DNA from: JAXDMK01 sp963790325
Lineage (GTDB): Bacteria; Actinomycetota; Acidimicrobiia; Acidimicrobiales; AC-14
DNA: 64,000 bases
Assembly: GCA_963790325.1 (NCBI GenBank)
Contig: CAWBNY010000003.1
Location: 186,001 to 250,000, forward strand
Direction of reading: 5' to 3'
This document shows, piece by piece, positions 49,992 through 57,992 of this stretch (the first letter of the stretch is position 1; every line of letters begins with the position of its first letter). The notes under the pieces were generated by a model that saw only the letters and a program-made list of their open reading frames with translations, did no database searches and had not been told where the DNA came from. Made by a program: the position numbers and the translations under genes.

Positions 49992-50801
49992 GTGAGCACG
50001 TCCCCCGCCGACGACATGGGGAGCGCCCCGGCGACCCCGGCGACCCCGGCGGCACCCGGGTCGCCGGAGCCCCCGGAGGCACCCGGGTCGCCGGAGCCGC
50101 AGCTTTCGGAGAGGCACCACCGCAACGTCCAGGGCGGAGCCGCCCGGGCGGCGGTGTTCGGGGTGAGCGACGGGTTGGTGTCCAACATCGCCATCGTCCT
50201 CGGCTTCGCCGGCGCCAACCCGGTCCCGTCGCTCGTCCGGCTGGCGGGCCTGGTGGGCCTCATCGGTGGGGCGGTGTCGATGGCCGCCGGCGAGTACATC
50301 TCGATGAAGGCCCAGGCCGAGCTGCTCGAACGGGAGTTGGAGATGGAGCGCATCGAGCTCCGCCGCAGTCCCGAGATGGAGGCGGCCGAGCTGGCCGCCA
50401 TCTACATCGCCCGGGGCGTCGACCGGGAGACGGCCGAGGAGATGTCGAGCCAGCTCATGCGCAACCCCGACCTGGCCCTCGAGACCCACGCCCGGGAGGA
50501 GTTGGGGATCGACCCCGACGAGCTCGGTTCGCCGATCGCGGCCGCGGTCTCGTCGTTCTTCAGCTTCGGCGTGGGGGCCATCGTCCCCCTGTTCCCGTGG
50601 TTCTTCGGCGGGGGGACGGCGGCCGTGGTCGCCTCGATCGTCCTGGGGGCGATCGCCGCCATCGCCGTGGGTAGCCTGCTCGGACGCTTCACCGGGCGAC
50701 GGGTCGTCCGCTCGGCCGGCCGCCAGCTCCTCTTCACCGCCGTCCCGGCGGTGATGACCTACGTGTTGGGATCGGCCGCCGGGGTGGGCGCCGTCGGCTG
50801 A
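49992..50801 (+). CDS. VIT1/CCC1-family metal transporter
   Basis: The 269-residue protein belongs to the VIT/CCC1 family, which moves Fe2+ or Mn2+. After a Pro/Ala/Glu-rich repetitive N-terminus (~35 residues) come RNVQGGAARAAVFGVSDGLVSN and the conserved GAVSMAAGEYISMKAQ. The metal-binding cytoplasmic helices (ELLERELEMERIELRR) and three more membrane spans follow. About five spans are predicted. The metal and direction are not certain from sequence. The gene's end overlaps the converging mshD by 43 bases. Confidence 0.9.
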   Translation: MSTSPADDMGSAPATPATPAAPGSPEPPEAPGSPEPQLSERHHRNVQGGAARAAVFGVSDGLVSNIAIVLGFAGANPVPSLVRLAGLVGLIGGAVSMAAGEYISMKAQAELLERELEMERIELRRSPEMEAAELAAIYIARGVDRETAEEMSSQLMRNPDLALETHAREELGIDPDELGSPIAAAVSSFFSFGVGAIVPLFPWFFGGGTAAVVASIVLGAIAAIAVGSLLGRFTGRRVVRSAGRQLLFTAVPAVMTYVLGSAAGVGAVG

Positions 50802-51733
50802 GCGGCGGCGGCGGGCACGTCGCCGACGTAGGCCCGGTCGACGTGGTCGAGGGTGAAGCCGAGCTCCTCGTAGAGGCGCAACGCCCCGTCGTTGTCGGCA
50901 TCGACGTAGAGCATGGCGGTGCGGATGCCCTGGCCGGCCAGCCAGGCCAGGCCGGCCAGCACCATCTGCCGGCCCAGGCCCATCCGCTGGAAGGCGGGGT
51001 CGACGGCGACCACGTAGATCTCCCCGAGGGCGGGCGTGCCGTCGTCCCAGTGGATCTTGGTCCAGCAGAAGGCGGCCAGCTTCCCGTCCCGCTCGTGGAG
51101 CAGGAACCCGGCAGGGTCGAACCACGGCTGCGCCTCCCGGTGGAGGAGGGTCTCCGATGACCATCCGCCCTGCTCCGGGTGCCAGCTGAAGGCCCGGTTG
51201 TTGACCTCGAGCCACGACTCCTCGTCCCGGCCGACCACGAACGGCCGCACCGCCACCGACGCGTCGGCGTGCACGGGCAGGGCCCGCCGCAGCTGGCGCA
51301 GCTCCCGGCCCCGGGCCAGGCCGACCGACTCCGCCACCCGGTCGTGGAGGGCGGTGGGTTTGGGCACCCACATGTGGACCCGACCGCCCCCCTCCCGGCG
51401 GACGATGTCGAGGGCGGTGCCCACGAGGGTCTCGCCGATGCCGTCGTTGGCCATCCGGTGGTGGGGGTCGACGACGTACTCCAGGTCCCAGCACGGGCGG
51501 TGGTCGCAGCCGGGCTCCTCTCTCGTCAGCTGGGCGTAGCCCACGGGGTGGTCGTGGCCCGGCTCCCAGGCCACCAGCCCGGCGAAGCCGTGGCGGTTGC
51601 CGTGGACGAGGTCGAGCCACTGGTGCTCGCCCAGCGGGTGGTGGCCGTCGACGGCGGCGGCGACGTCGAGCAGCTCGGACACGGCGGCGATGTCGCCCTG
51701 CCCCATCTGGCGCTTGATCTCCAGGCGGGCCAT
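50759..51733 (-). CDS. mshD: Mycothiol synthase MshD
   Basis: MshD acetylates the cysteine of Cys-GlcN-Ins, the last step of mycothiol synthesis. The 324-residue protein has two GNAT domains. The C-terminal one is clear: AAFCWTKIHWDDGTPALGEIY, then VDPAFQRMGLGRQMVLAGL (acetyl-CoA loop near residue 250) and LYVDADNDGALRLYEELGF. Mycothiol is restricted to Actinomycetota, which supports the taxonomic placement. A TAGCTT box ends 8 bases before the ATG, so the leader is at most one or two bases. It is divergent from nth. Confidence 0.92.
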   Translation of the reverse strand: MARLEIKRQMGQGDIAAVSELLDVAAAVDGHHPLGEHQWLDLVHGNRHGFAGLVAWEPGHDHPVGYAQLTREEPGCDHRPCWDLEYVVDPHHRMANDGIGETLVGTALDIVRREGGGRVHMWVPKPTALHDRVAESVGLARGRELRQLRRALPVHADASVAVRPFVVGRDEESWLEVNNRAFSWHPEQGGWSSETLLHREAQPWFDPAGFLLHERDGKLAAFCWTKIHWDDGTPALGEIYVVAVDPAFQRMGLGRQMVLAGLAWLAGQGIRTAMLYVDADNDGALRLYEELGFTLDHVDRAYVGDVPAAAAQPTAPTPAADPNT

Positions 51734-51741
51734 GTCTTGCC

Positions 51742-51778
51742 AAGCTACCGCCTGGCCCCCGAAATCCGACGCTACGTT
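51742..51778. promoter_or_regulatory. Divergent -10 boxes of mshD and nth
   Basis: Minus-strand TAGCTT (51742-51747) ends 8 bases before the mshD ATG. Plus-strand TACGTT (51773-51778) ends 8 bases before the nth ATG. Both transcripts would be leaderless or nearly so. Confidence 0.45.
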
Positions 51779-51786
51779 CTCTGGGC

Positions 51787-52455
51787 ATGGCCCGGCCCCG
51801 CACCGCCGGGGGACGGGCCCGGGAGACGGTGGCCCGGCTGGCGGCCGAGTACCCGGGCGACGAGCGGGATCTGTGCGCTCTCACCCACGACAACCCGTTC
51901 CAGCTGCTGGCGGCGACCATCCTGTCGGCCCAGACCACCGACGAGAACGTGAACAGGGTGACACCCAGCCTATTCAAGCGCTTCCCCACCCCGGCCGAGC
52001 TGGCCGCCGCCGACCCGGCCGAGCTGGAGGGGCTGGTCCATCCGACCGGGTTCTTCCGCTCGAAGTCGCGCTCGCTGATCGGGATGGCCACCGCCCTGGA
52101 GGATCGGTTCGGCGGCGAGGTCCCGACCGCCATGGACGACCTCGTCACCCTGCCCGGGGTGGGCCGCAAGACGGCGAACGTGGTGCGCAGCGTCGGGTAC
52201 GGGCTCCCCGGTCTGCCGGTCGACACCCACGTCGGACGGCTCTCCCGCCGCCTCGGACTGACCACCGAGACCGACCCGGTGCGGGTCGAGGCCGACCTCG
52301 GCGCGCTCGTCCCGGCCCGGGAGGGGGGGCGGTTCAGCCTGCGCCTCATCCTCCACGGACGGCGGGTGTGTCAGGCCCGGGCCCCCCGTTGCGGGGAGTG
52401 CCTGCTGGCCGATATCTGTCCGTCGGCGAACGTGATCCTCGCCCGGCAGAATTGA
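51787..52455 (+). CDS. nth: Endonuclease III (DNA glycosylase/AP lyase) Nth
   Basis: Nth removes oxidised pyrimidines and cuts the abasic site in base-excision repair. The 222-residue protein has the helix-hairpin-helix LPGVGRKTANVV with catalytic Lys128, catalytic Asp146 in VDTHVGR, and the [4Fe-4S] ligands Cys195, Cys202, Cys205 and Cys211 (C-x6-C-x2-C-x5-C). Length and spacing are standard. The gene is divergent from mshD and followed by a possible structured RNA. Confidence 0.96.
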   Translation: MARPRTAGGRARETVARLAAEYPGDERDLCALTHDNPFQLLAATILSAQTTDENVNRVTPSLFKRFPTPAELAAADPAELEGLVHPTGFFRSKSRSLIGMATALEDRFGGEVPTAMDDLVTLPGVGRKTANVVRSVGYGLPGLPVDTHVGRLSRRLGLTTETDPVRVEADLGALVPAREGGRFSLRLILHGRRVCQARAPRCGECLLADICPSANVILARQN

Positions 52456-52510
52456 GCAAAAGCTGACGATTACCGGCTCGGAGGTCGGTCGGATTCCGTT
52501 TTCGGCGTGC

Positions 52511-52617
52511 TACCTTTCACCCAGGGATCAGGTTCCCGCCACCTGGATCCCTATGGCGGTCAACGGGTCCCGCCGCCCGGACCGCCCCACTGACGGCGCC
52601 CTTCGGGGCGCCGTCAG
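52511..52617 (+). ncRNA. Possible small structured RNA with three consecutive hairpins
   Basis: A TACCTT box (52511-52516) is followed 7 bases later by hairpin 1 (52523-52552, 11 pairs with one bulge). Hairpin 2 follows (52555-52586, GGCGGTC/GACCGCC with an inner CGGG/CCCG stem), then hairpin 3 (52590-52617, 12 perfect pairs closing a TTCG loop). There is no reading frame. The layout fits a ~95-nt RNA starting at 52523 and ending at a terminator-like stem. It matches no class I know. It could instead be the nth 3' end plus a two-way terminator. Confidence 0.4.
52590..52617. terminator. Terminator-like hairpin, 12-bp stem with TTCG loop
   Basis: CTGACGGCGCCC and GGGCGCCGTCAG flank TTCG. The stem lacks a T run on either side, as is common in high-GC terminators. 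It contains the stop codon of the small minus-strand gene and could end transcripts from both directions. Confidence 0.6.
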
Positions 52618-52829
52618 TCGCGTGTGCGCAGGCTCGTGACCGCGGCCGACAGCCGGCGGGTGGCGTCTATGAGCGCCCGCTCCACGTCGAAGAGCGACGA
52701 CGACAGCCAGTCCAGGTCGCCCCCCTGGGATCGCTCGGCGATGCCCGTGACCCGGCGGGTGATGTCGCTGAGGGCGGTGGCGATGGAGGACAGCTCGGGC
52801 CCGGGTGAGGCGGGAGAGTCGGAGGCCAT
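52614..52829 (-). CDS. Small hypothetical protein
   Basis: This 71-residue protein is predicted as mainly helical (LSSIATALSDITRRVTGIAE and SLFDVERALIDATRRLSAAV), without cysteines, membrane span or known motif. AAGGGGG precedes the ATG. It is divergent from hisD. The amphipathic, heptad-like helices suggest a small self-associating or protein-binding role, but nothing specific can be claimed. Confidence 0.6.
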   Translation of the reverse strand: MASDSPASPGPELSSIATALSDITRRVTGIAERSQGGDLDWLSSSLFDVERALIDATRRLSAAVTSLRTRD

Positions 52830-52889
52830 GGCCCCCTTCCTACCCCAATCCCCCGATCGAATGAGGCGGGGGTCGGTGTGGCCCACCGG

Positions 52890-52895
52890 TACGAT
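52890..52895 (+). promoter_or_regulatory. -10 box (TACGAT) of the his operon, leaderless hisD
   Basis: TACGAT ends 6 bases before ATG 52902. This fixes the hisD start and implies that the his operon transcript begins with the start codon. Confidence 0.55.
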
Positions 52896-52901
52896 CGGCC
52901 C

Positions 52902-54194
52902 ATGCTGTCCCGTCTCGACCTGCGGGGTGCCACCGGGCCCGGGCTCCGGTCGCGCCTGCCCCGGCCCGCCCAGGGCGGGGGCGCGCCCGTCGAGGCGGTG
53001 CGGGAGATCCTGGCCGAGGTCCGCAAGCGGGGCGACGCCGCGGTGCGGGAGTACACCGAGCGCTTCGACCGGGTGGTTCTCGACGATTTGTTGGTGCCGG
53101 CATCCGAGTTGCACGCCGCGCTCGACGCGCTGCCGGCCGACCTGCGGTCGGCGCTGGAGCAGGCGGCGGCCTCGGTGGAGGCCTACCACCGGCACCAGGT
53201 GCGGCCCGAGACCCGTCACGAGCGCCACGGCGTGGTGGTGCGGGAGCTGCGGCGGGCGGTCGACCGGGCCGGCGCCTACGTGCCCGGGGGACGGGCCGGC
53301 TACCCGTCGACCGTCCTCATGACGGCCATCCCGGCCCGGGTGGCGGGCGTGGCCGAGGTGGTCGTCTGCGTGCCCCCGGGGCCCGACGGGCGGGTCTTCG
53401 GGCCGACGCTGGCCGCGGCCGCGGTGGCCGGGGTCGACGAGGTCTACCGGATCGGCGGGGCCCAGGCGGTGGCGGCCATGGCCTACGGCACCGAGTCGGT
53501 GGCCGCGGTCGACGTGATCGTGGGGCCGGGCAACGTCTACGTGGCCATCGCCAAGCGGGAGGTGGCGGCGGAGGGTGCGGTCGGGGTGCCGGCCGCCTTC
53601 GCCGGCCCGTCCGAGGTGGTGGTGGTGGCCGACGCGTCGGTGCCGGCGGCGTGGGCCGCGGTCGACGTCGTCGTGCAGGCGGAGCACGGTCCCGACGGGC
53701 TGGCCTGGCTGGTGACGTGGGACGAGGCGGTGGCCGACGCGGTCACGGCCGAGGTCTCCGCCATGGTCGAGGCGTCCCCCCGCCGGGCCGACATCGAGGC
53801 CACCCTGACCGGCGGCGGCTACACGGTGCTGGTCGACGGGCCGGCGGAGGCGCTGGAGGTGGCCAACGCCATCGCCCCCGAGCACCTGGAGCTGATGTGC
53901 TCGGGGGCCGACGAGCTGGTGGCCCTCGTCCGCCACGCGGGGGCCGTGTTCACCGGGCCGTGGGCGCCGGCGTCGGTGGGCGACTACCTGGCCGGGCCGT
54001 CCCACGTGCTGCCGACCTTCGGGTCGGCCCGGTTCGCGGGCGGGCTGCAGGTGGCCGACTTCGTGCGCACCATCCACGCCATCACCTTGGACGAGGCGGC
54101 ACTGGCCGGCGTGGCGCCGGCGGTGGCCATCCTGGCCCGGGCCGAGGGCCTCGACGCCCACGCCCGGTCGGTCCAGATGCGGCTCGGGCCATGA
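52902..54194 (+). CDS. hisD: Histidinol dehydrogenase HisD
   Basis: HisD catalyses the last two NAD-dependent oxidations of histidine synthesis. The 430-residue protein has GGRAGYPSTVLM, IGGAQAVAAMAYGTESV, VGPGNVYVA, and the zinc/substrate residues in QAEHGPDG. The catalytic Glu-His pair is in APEHLEL near residue 326, and GDYLAGPSHVLPT follows. ATG 52902 is supported by the promoter spacing; a GTG at 52878 lies upstream of the -10 box. It heads hisD-C-B-H-A-F, with hisI displaced 4 kb downstream. Confidence 0.96.
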   Translation: MLSRLDLRGATGPGLRSRLPRPAQGGGAPVEAVREILAEVRKRGDAAVREYTERFDRVVLDDLLVPASELHAALDALPADLRSALEQAAASVEAYHRHQVRPETRHERHGVVVRELRRAVDRAGAYVPGGRAGYPSTVLMTAIPARVAGVAEVVVCVPPGPDGRVFGPTLAAAAVAGVDEVYRIGGAQAVAAMAYGTESVAAVDVIVGPGNVYVAIAKREVAAEGAVGVPAAFAGPSEVVVVADASVPAAWAAVDVVVQAEHGPDGLAWLVTWDEAVADAVTAEVSAMVEASPRRADIEATLTGGGYTVLVDGPAEALEVANAIAPEHLELMCSGADELVALVRHAGAVFTGPWAPASVGDYLAGPSHVLPTFGSARFAGGLQVADFVRTIHAITLDEAALAGVAPAVAILARAEGLDAHARSVQMRLGP

Positions 54195-55249
54195 CCCTGT
54201 CCGTGCGTGACGACCTCTCCGACCTGGAGGGATACCACTCCGCCCAGGTCACGGTCGACGTCCGCCTCAACACCAACGAGTCCCCCTACCCGCCGCCACC
54301 GGCGTGGCGGGAGGCGTTCGTGGAGGAGCTGGTCGGGGTCCCGTTCCACCGGTATCCGGACCGGGAGGCCCGGGCCCTGCGCACCGCCATAGGCGAGCTG
54401 CACGGGGTCGGGCCGGAGCAGGTGCTGGTGGGGAAGGGGTCGAACGAGGTCCTCCAGGCCACGTGCCTGGCCTACGGCGGCCACGGGCGGACGGCGGCCG
54501 TCTTCGAGCCCACCTACGCCCTCCACTCCCACATCGCCCGCATCACCGGCACCGGCGTGGCGGTGGGGGAGCGGGCGCCCGACTTCTCCCTCGACCTCGA
54601 CGAGGTGCGGCGGGTGCTCCACCAGGCCGCGCCCGAGATCACGTTCCTCACGTCGCCCAACAACCCGACCGGGCTGGTCGAGGCTCAGGACGCGGTCGAG
54701 TCGGTGCTGGCGCTGGCCCCCGGGTTGGTGGTGGTCGACGAGGCCTACGCCCAGTTCGCCCCCTGGTCGTCGTTGTCGCTGCTGGCCGACGACCGGCCGC
54801 TGGTCGTGACCCGGACGTTCTCCAAGACGTGGTCGATGGCCGCCTGCCGCATGGGGTACCTGGTGGGGCCGGCCGCCGTGGTGGCCCAGTTGGAGCGGGT
54901 CGTCCTGCCCTACCACCTCGACGCCGCCAGCCAGATCGCGGGCCGCCTGGCCCTGCGGTTCCAGGCCGAGATGGAGGCCCGGGTGGCGGCGGTCGTGTCC
55001 GAGCGGGAGCGGCTGCTGACCAGGTTGCGCCGGTTGCCGGTGGAGGTGTGGCCCTCGGCCGCCAACTTCGTCCTCTTCCGCCCGCGGTCGGTCGACGGCG
55101 CCGCCGTCTGGAAGGGCTTGGTCGAACGGTCCGTCCTGGTGCGGGACTGCTCGTCGTGGCCCCGGCTGGCCGGCTGCCTGCGGGTCACCGTCGGCACCCC
55201 CGACGAGGACGACGCCTTCCTTTCCGCCCTCAAGGAGGTCCTCGGCTAG
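54191..55249 (+). CDS. hisC: Histidinol-phosphate aminotransferase HisC
   Basis: HisC is a PLP enzyme of fold type I converting imidazole-acetol phosphate to histidinol phosphate. The 352-residue protein shows LNTNESPYPPPP at the N-terminus, SPNNPTG near residue 156, VVDEAYAQF near 178, the PLP Lys in TRTFSKTWSMAACRMGY near 210 and a C-terminal Arg in CLRVTVGTPDEDD. The ATG overlaps the hisD stop and the TAG abuts the hisB ATG. Confidence 0.95.
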   Translation: MTLSVRDDLSDLEGYHSAQVTVDVRLNTNESPYPPPPAWREAFVEELVGVPFHRYPDREARALRTAIGELHGVGPEQVLVGKGSNEVLQATCLAYGGHGRTAAVFEPTYALHSHIARITGTGVAVGERAPDFSLDLDEVRRVLHQAAPEITFLTSPNNPTGLVEAQDAVESVLALAPGLVVVDEAYAQFAPWSSLSLLADDRPLVVTRTFSKTWSMAACRMGYLVGPAAVVAQLERVVLPYHLDAASQIAGRLALRFQAEMEARVAAVVSERERLLTRLRRLPVEVWPSAANFVLFRPRSVDGAAVWKGLVERSVLVRDCSSWPRLAGCLRVTVGTPDEDDAFLSALKEVLG

Positions 55250-55843
55250 ATGGCCGGTTCACGAGTCGCCGCCCGATCGCGGGTCACCAAGGAGACGTCG
55301 ATCGAGATCCGGATCGACCTCGACGGCACCGGGGAGACGAGCGTCGCCACCGGCGTGCCCTTCTTCGACCACATGGTCTCCCAGCTCGGCCGCCACGCCG
55401 GGTTCGACCTCGACTGCAAGGCCAGTGGCGACCTCGACGTCGACACCCACCACACGGTGGAGGACGTCGGCATCGCCCTGGGCGAGTGCCTCCGGGACGC
55501 CCTGGGCGACAAGACCGGCGTGCGCCGGTTCGCCTCCATCTCCGTCCCCCTCGACGAGGCCCTCATCGATGTCGCCCTCGACCTGTCCGGCCGCCCCTAC
55601 CTCCACTACGAGGTCGAGCCCGGCGGCGACGCCCTCGGCGTGCCCCCGTTCGACCCCCAGCTGGCGGAGGAGTTCTGGCGGGCGTTCGTCACCTCGGCCG
55701 CCGTCACCCTCCACCTGCGCATGCGCAGCGGCAAGAACAACCACCACATCCTGGAGGCCTCGTTCAAGGGCGTGGCCCGGGCCCTCCGGGACGCGGTCCG
55801 GGTCGAGGGCGGCGGCGTACCGTCGACCAAGGGCTCCCTATGA
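55250..55843 (+). CDS. hisB: Imidazoleglycerol-phosphate dehydratase HisB
   Basis: HisB is the manganese-dependent dehydratase of histidine synthesis. The 197-residue monofunctional protein has the duplicated metal-binding motifs GVPFFDHMVSQLGRHAGFDL, DVDTHHTVEDVGIALG and RSGKNNHHILEASFK. The ATG follows the hisC stop directly. A 48-bp palindrome separates it from hisH, so the operon may be attenuated at this point. Confidence 0.96.
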   Translation: MAGSRVAARSRVTKETSIEIRIDLDGTGETSVATGVPFFDHMVSQLGRHAGFDLDCKASGDLDVDTHHTVEDVGIALGECLRDALGDKTGVRRFASISVPLDEALIDVALDLSGRPYLHYEVEPGGDALGVPPFDPQLAEEFWRAFVTSAAVTLHLRMRSGKNNHHILEASFKGVARALRDAVRVEGGGVPSTKGSL

Positions 55844-55852
55844 ACCAAGGCG

Positions 55853-55900
55853 AAACGGTGACGAGGAGTGGGGCCCGGGCCCCACTCCTCGTCACCGGTT
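55853..55900. repeat. 48-bp palindromic element, copy E (near-perfect 24-bp arms)
   Basis: AAACGGTGACGAGGAGTGGG ... CCTCGTCACCGGTT, 48 bases. The two 24-base arms pair with a single mismatch and no loop. It fills most of the hisB-hisH gap and is the most symmetric copy in the window. Confidence 0.9.
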
Positions 55901-55916
55901 CGCCACGTTCGGCGGC

Positions 55917-56525
55917 ATGATCGCCGTCCTCGACTACGGGATCGGCAACCTGCGGTCGGCCCAGAAGGCGTTGGAGCGGGTCGGCGCCGACGCCGTGCTC
56001 ACCGACGACGTGGCGACGGTCCGCCGGGCCGAGGCGGTGGTGCTGCCCGGCGTGGGCCACTTCGGGCGGTGCATGGGCGCCCTCCGCCACGCCGGCCTGG
56101 AGGACGTGGCCCGCGACGTCATCGAGGCCGGCACCCCCTTCCTCGGCATCTGCGTCGGCATGCAGATGCTCTACGAGGGCTCGGAGGAGGACCCCGACGT
56201 CAAGGGCATGGGCGTCCTGCCGGGCACCGTCCGCCTGCTGCCGGACGGGGTCAAACGTCCGCAGATGCAGTGGAACGTGCTCGACCGCCTCCCCGACGGC
56301 GGCCCCCTGTTCGACGGCCTCGACGACCCCCTGTGGGTCTACTTCGTCCACTCCTACGCCCCCGAGATGACCCCCGGGGTGGTCGCCACCTGCGACTACG
56401 GCGGCCCCGTGGTCGCCGCCGTCCGCCGTGGCAACCTCGTCGCCACCCAGTTCCACCCCGAGAAGTCGGGGGCGGCCGGGCTCCGGATCCTGGCCAACTT
56501 CGTTGGATCTGTACCCCGCCATTGA
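55917..56525 (+). CDS. hisH: Imidazole glycerol phosphate synthase glutaminase subunit HisH
   Basis: HisH supplies ammonia to HisF. The 202-residue class I glutamine amidotransferase has VLDYGIGNLRSAQKAL at the N-terminus, PGVGHFGRCMGAL, the nucleophile Cys in LGICVGMQMLYEGSEE near residue 80 and the His-Glu of QFHPEKSG near 182. The ATG lies 16 bases after the palindromic element. Its 3' end overlaps hisA by 23 bases. Confidence 0.95.
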   Translation: MIAVLDYGIGNLRSAQKALERVGADAVLTDDVATVRRAEAVVLPGVGHFGRCMGALRHAGLEDVARDVIEAGTPFLGICVGMQMLYEGSEEDPDVKGMGVLPGTVRLLPDGVKRPQMQWNVLDRLPDGGPLFDGLDDPLWVYFVHSYAPEMTPGVVATCDYGGPVVAAVRRGNLVATQFHPEKSGAAGLRILANFVGSVPRH

Positions 56526-57234
56526 CCTCCGGGGGGGAAGGACCGTCCGCCTCTACCAGGGCGACTTCTCCCGGGAGACCACCTACGGCACGGATCCGGT
56601 GACGGTCGCCCAGTCCTTCGCCGCCGCCGGCGCGCCATGGATCCACCTGGTCGACCTCGACGCGGCCCGCACCGGCGCGCCCGCCAACCGGCCCGTCATC
56701 GCCCGCATCGCGGCCTCGGTCGACGTGAGGGTGCAGGCCGGCGGGGGAGTGCGCGACCAGGCCTCGGCGGAGGCCCTCTTCGAGGCGGGGGTGGACCGGG
56801 TGGTCGTCGGCACCGCCGCGGTCGAGAACCCCCAGCTCGTGCGCGACCTCGCCGCCCACCACCAGGTGGCGGTCGGGATCGACGCCCGGGGCCGGGTGGC
56901 GGCGGTCCGGGGATGGCTGGAGGGGTCGGGCGTCGACCTGTTCGACCTCCTCGCCCGCTTCGAGGACTGCGGGGTGGCCGCCTTCGTCGTCACCGAGATC
57001 GCCCGCGACGGCACGTTCGCCGGCCCCGACCTCGACGGCCTGGCCGCCGTCCTCGAGGCGACCGGGATCGACGTGATCGCCTCCGGCGGCGTCGGCTCGG
57101 CCGCCGACCTCACCGCCCTCGCCACCCTGGAGGTGGGTGGGCGCCGGTTGGCCGGGGCCATCGTGGGCAAGGCCCTCCACGACGGCCTCCTGACGGTGGA
57201 GGAGGCGATGGCCGCGTGCGCAGCGTCCGGGTGA
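56503..57234 (+). CDS. hisA: ProFAR isomerase HisA (PriA-type dual function unresolved)
   Basis: HisA is the (beta-alpha)8 isomerase for ProFAR. From TTG 56503 the protein has 243 residues with catalytic Asp8 (YPAIDLRGG) and Asp127 (VAVGIDARG) at the canonical positions, which supports this start. IHLVDLDAA, QAGGGVRD and VIASGGVGS are also present. In many actinobacteria this gene (priA) also does the TrpF reaction. The loop here, RVAAVRGWLEGSG, keeps Arg136 and Trp138, which does not settle the matter. It overlaps hisH (23 bases) and hisF (19 bases). Confidence 0.93.
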   Translation: MDLYPAIDLRGGRTVRLYQGDFSRETTYGTDPVTVAQSFAAAGAPWIHLVDLDAARTGAPANRPVIARIAASVDVRVQAGGGVRDQASAEALFEAGVDRVVVGTAAVENPQLVRDLAAHHQVAVGIDARGRVAAVRGWLEGSGVDLFDLLARFEDCGVAAFVVTEIARDGTFAGPDLDGLAAVLEATGIDVIASGGVGSAADLTALATLEVGGRRLAGAIVGKALHDGLLTVEEAMAACAASG

Positions 57235-57983
57235 TCCCGTGCCTCGACGTCGACGCCGGCCGGGTGGTCAAGGGCGTCAACTTCGTCAACCTCCGCGACG
57301 CCGGCGACCCGGCCGAGCTGGCCGCCCGCTACGACGCCGAGGGGGCGGACGAGATCGTCTTCCTCGACATCACCGCCTCCTCCGACCACCGCCACACGAT
57401 GGTCGAGGTGGCCCGCAGGACGGCGGAGACGGTGTTCATCCCCTTCACCGTCGGCGGCGGCATCCGCTCGCCCGACGACGCCCGCCGTCTCCTGCGGGCG
57501 GGGGCGGACAAGGTCGGGGTCAACACCGCCGCCGTCAACCGGCCCGAGCTGGTCACCGAGCTGGCGGCCGAGTTCGGCAGCCAGTGCGTGGTGGTGGCCA
57601 TCGACGCCCGGCGCCGGACCGGCCGCGAGGCCGGGTGGGAGGTCTTCACCCATGGCGGCCGCACGCCGACCGGCCGCCACGCCGTCGCCTGGGCCGAGGA
57701 GTGCGTGGCCCGGGGGGCGGGCGAGATCCTGCTCACCTCGATGGACCGTGACGGCACCCGCGACGGCTACGACCTCGGGCTCACCCGGGCCGTGTCCGAC
57801 CGCTGCGGCGTCCCCGTGATCGCCAGCGGCGGCGTCGGCTCCCTCGACCACCTGGCCGAGGGCGCCCTCGGCGGCGGCGCCGACGCCGTCCTGGCCGCCT
57901 CCATCTTCCACTTCGGCGAGCACACCGTCCGGGAGGCCAAGGACCACCTGCGGGCCCGGGGGATCACCGTCCGCCCGTCCTAG
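57216..57983 (+). CDS. hisF: Imidazole glycerol phosphate synthase cyclase subunit HisF
   Basis: HisF makes imidazole glycerol phosphate and AICAR using ammonia from HisH. From GTG 57216 the 255-residue protein places the catalytic acids exactly at Asp11 (VIPCLDVDAGRVVKG) and Asp130 (VVVAIDARRR), as in the known enzymes. Other family motifs are FLDITASSDHR, FTVGGGIRS, LTSMDRDGT and VIASGGVGSLDHL. The TAG stop overlaps the -10 box of the next gene. hisI follows 4.2 kb later. Confidence 0.96.
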   Translation: MRSVRVIPCLDVDAGRVVKGVNFVNLRDAGDPAELAARYDAEGADEIVFLDITASSDHRHTMVEVARRTAETVFIPFTVGGGIRSPDDARRLLRAGADKVGVNTAAVNRPELVTELAAEFGSQCVVVAIDARRRTGREAGWEVFTHGGRTPTGRHAVAWAEECVARGAGEILLTSMDRDGTRDGYDLGLTRAVSDRCGVPVIASGGVGSLDHLAEGALGGGADAVLAASIFHFGEHTVREAKDHLRARGITVRPS

Positions 57984-57986
57984 TAT
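57981..57986 (+). promoter_or_regulatory. -10 box (TAGTAT) of a probably leaderless lipoprotein gene
   Basis: TAGTAT includes the hisF stop codon and ends 6 bases before GTG 57993. Confidence 0.5.
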
Positions 57987-57992
57987 CCGCCC

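Noticed and set aside
50759..50801. 43-base tail overlap of the VIT-family gene and mshD as a sign of a wrong call
   Set aside because: Both proteins match their families to the end, so this is an ordinary converging overlap; the same holds for the 53-base overlap at 47443-47495.
52878..52901. GTG 52878 as hisD start
   Set aside because: It lies upstream of the TACGAT -10 box and adds residues before the family's usual N-terminus.
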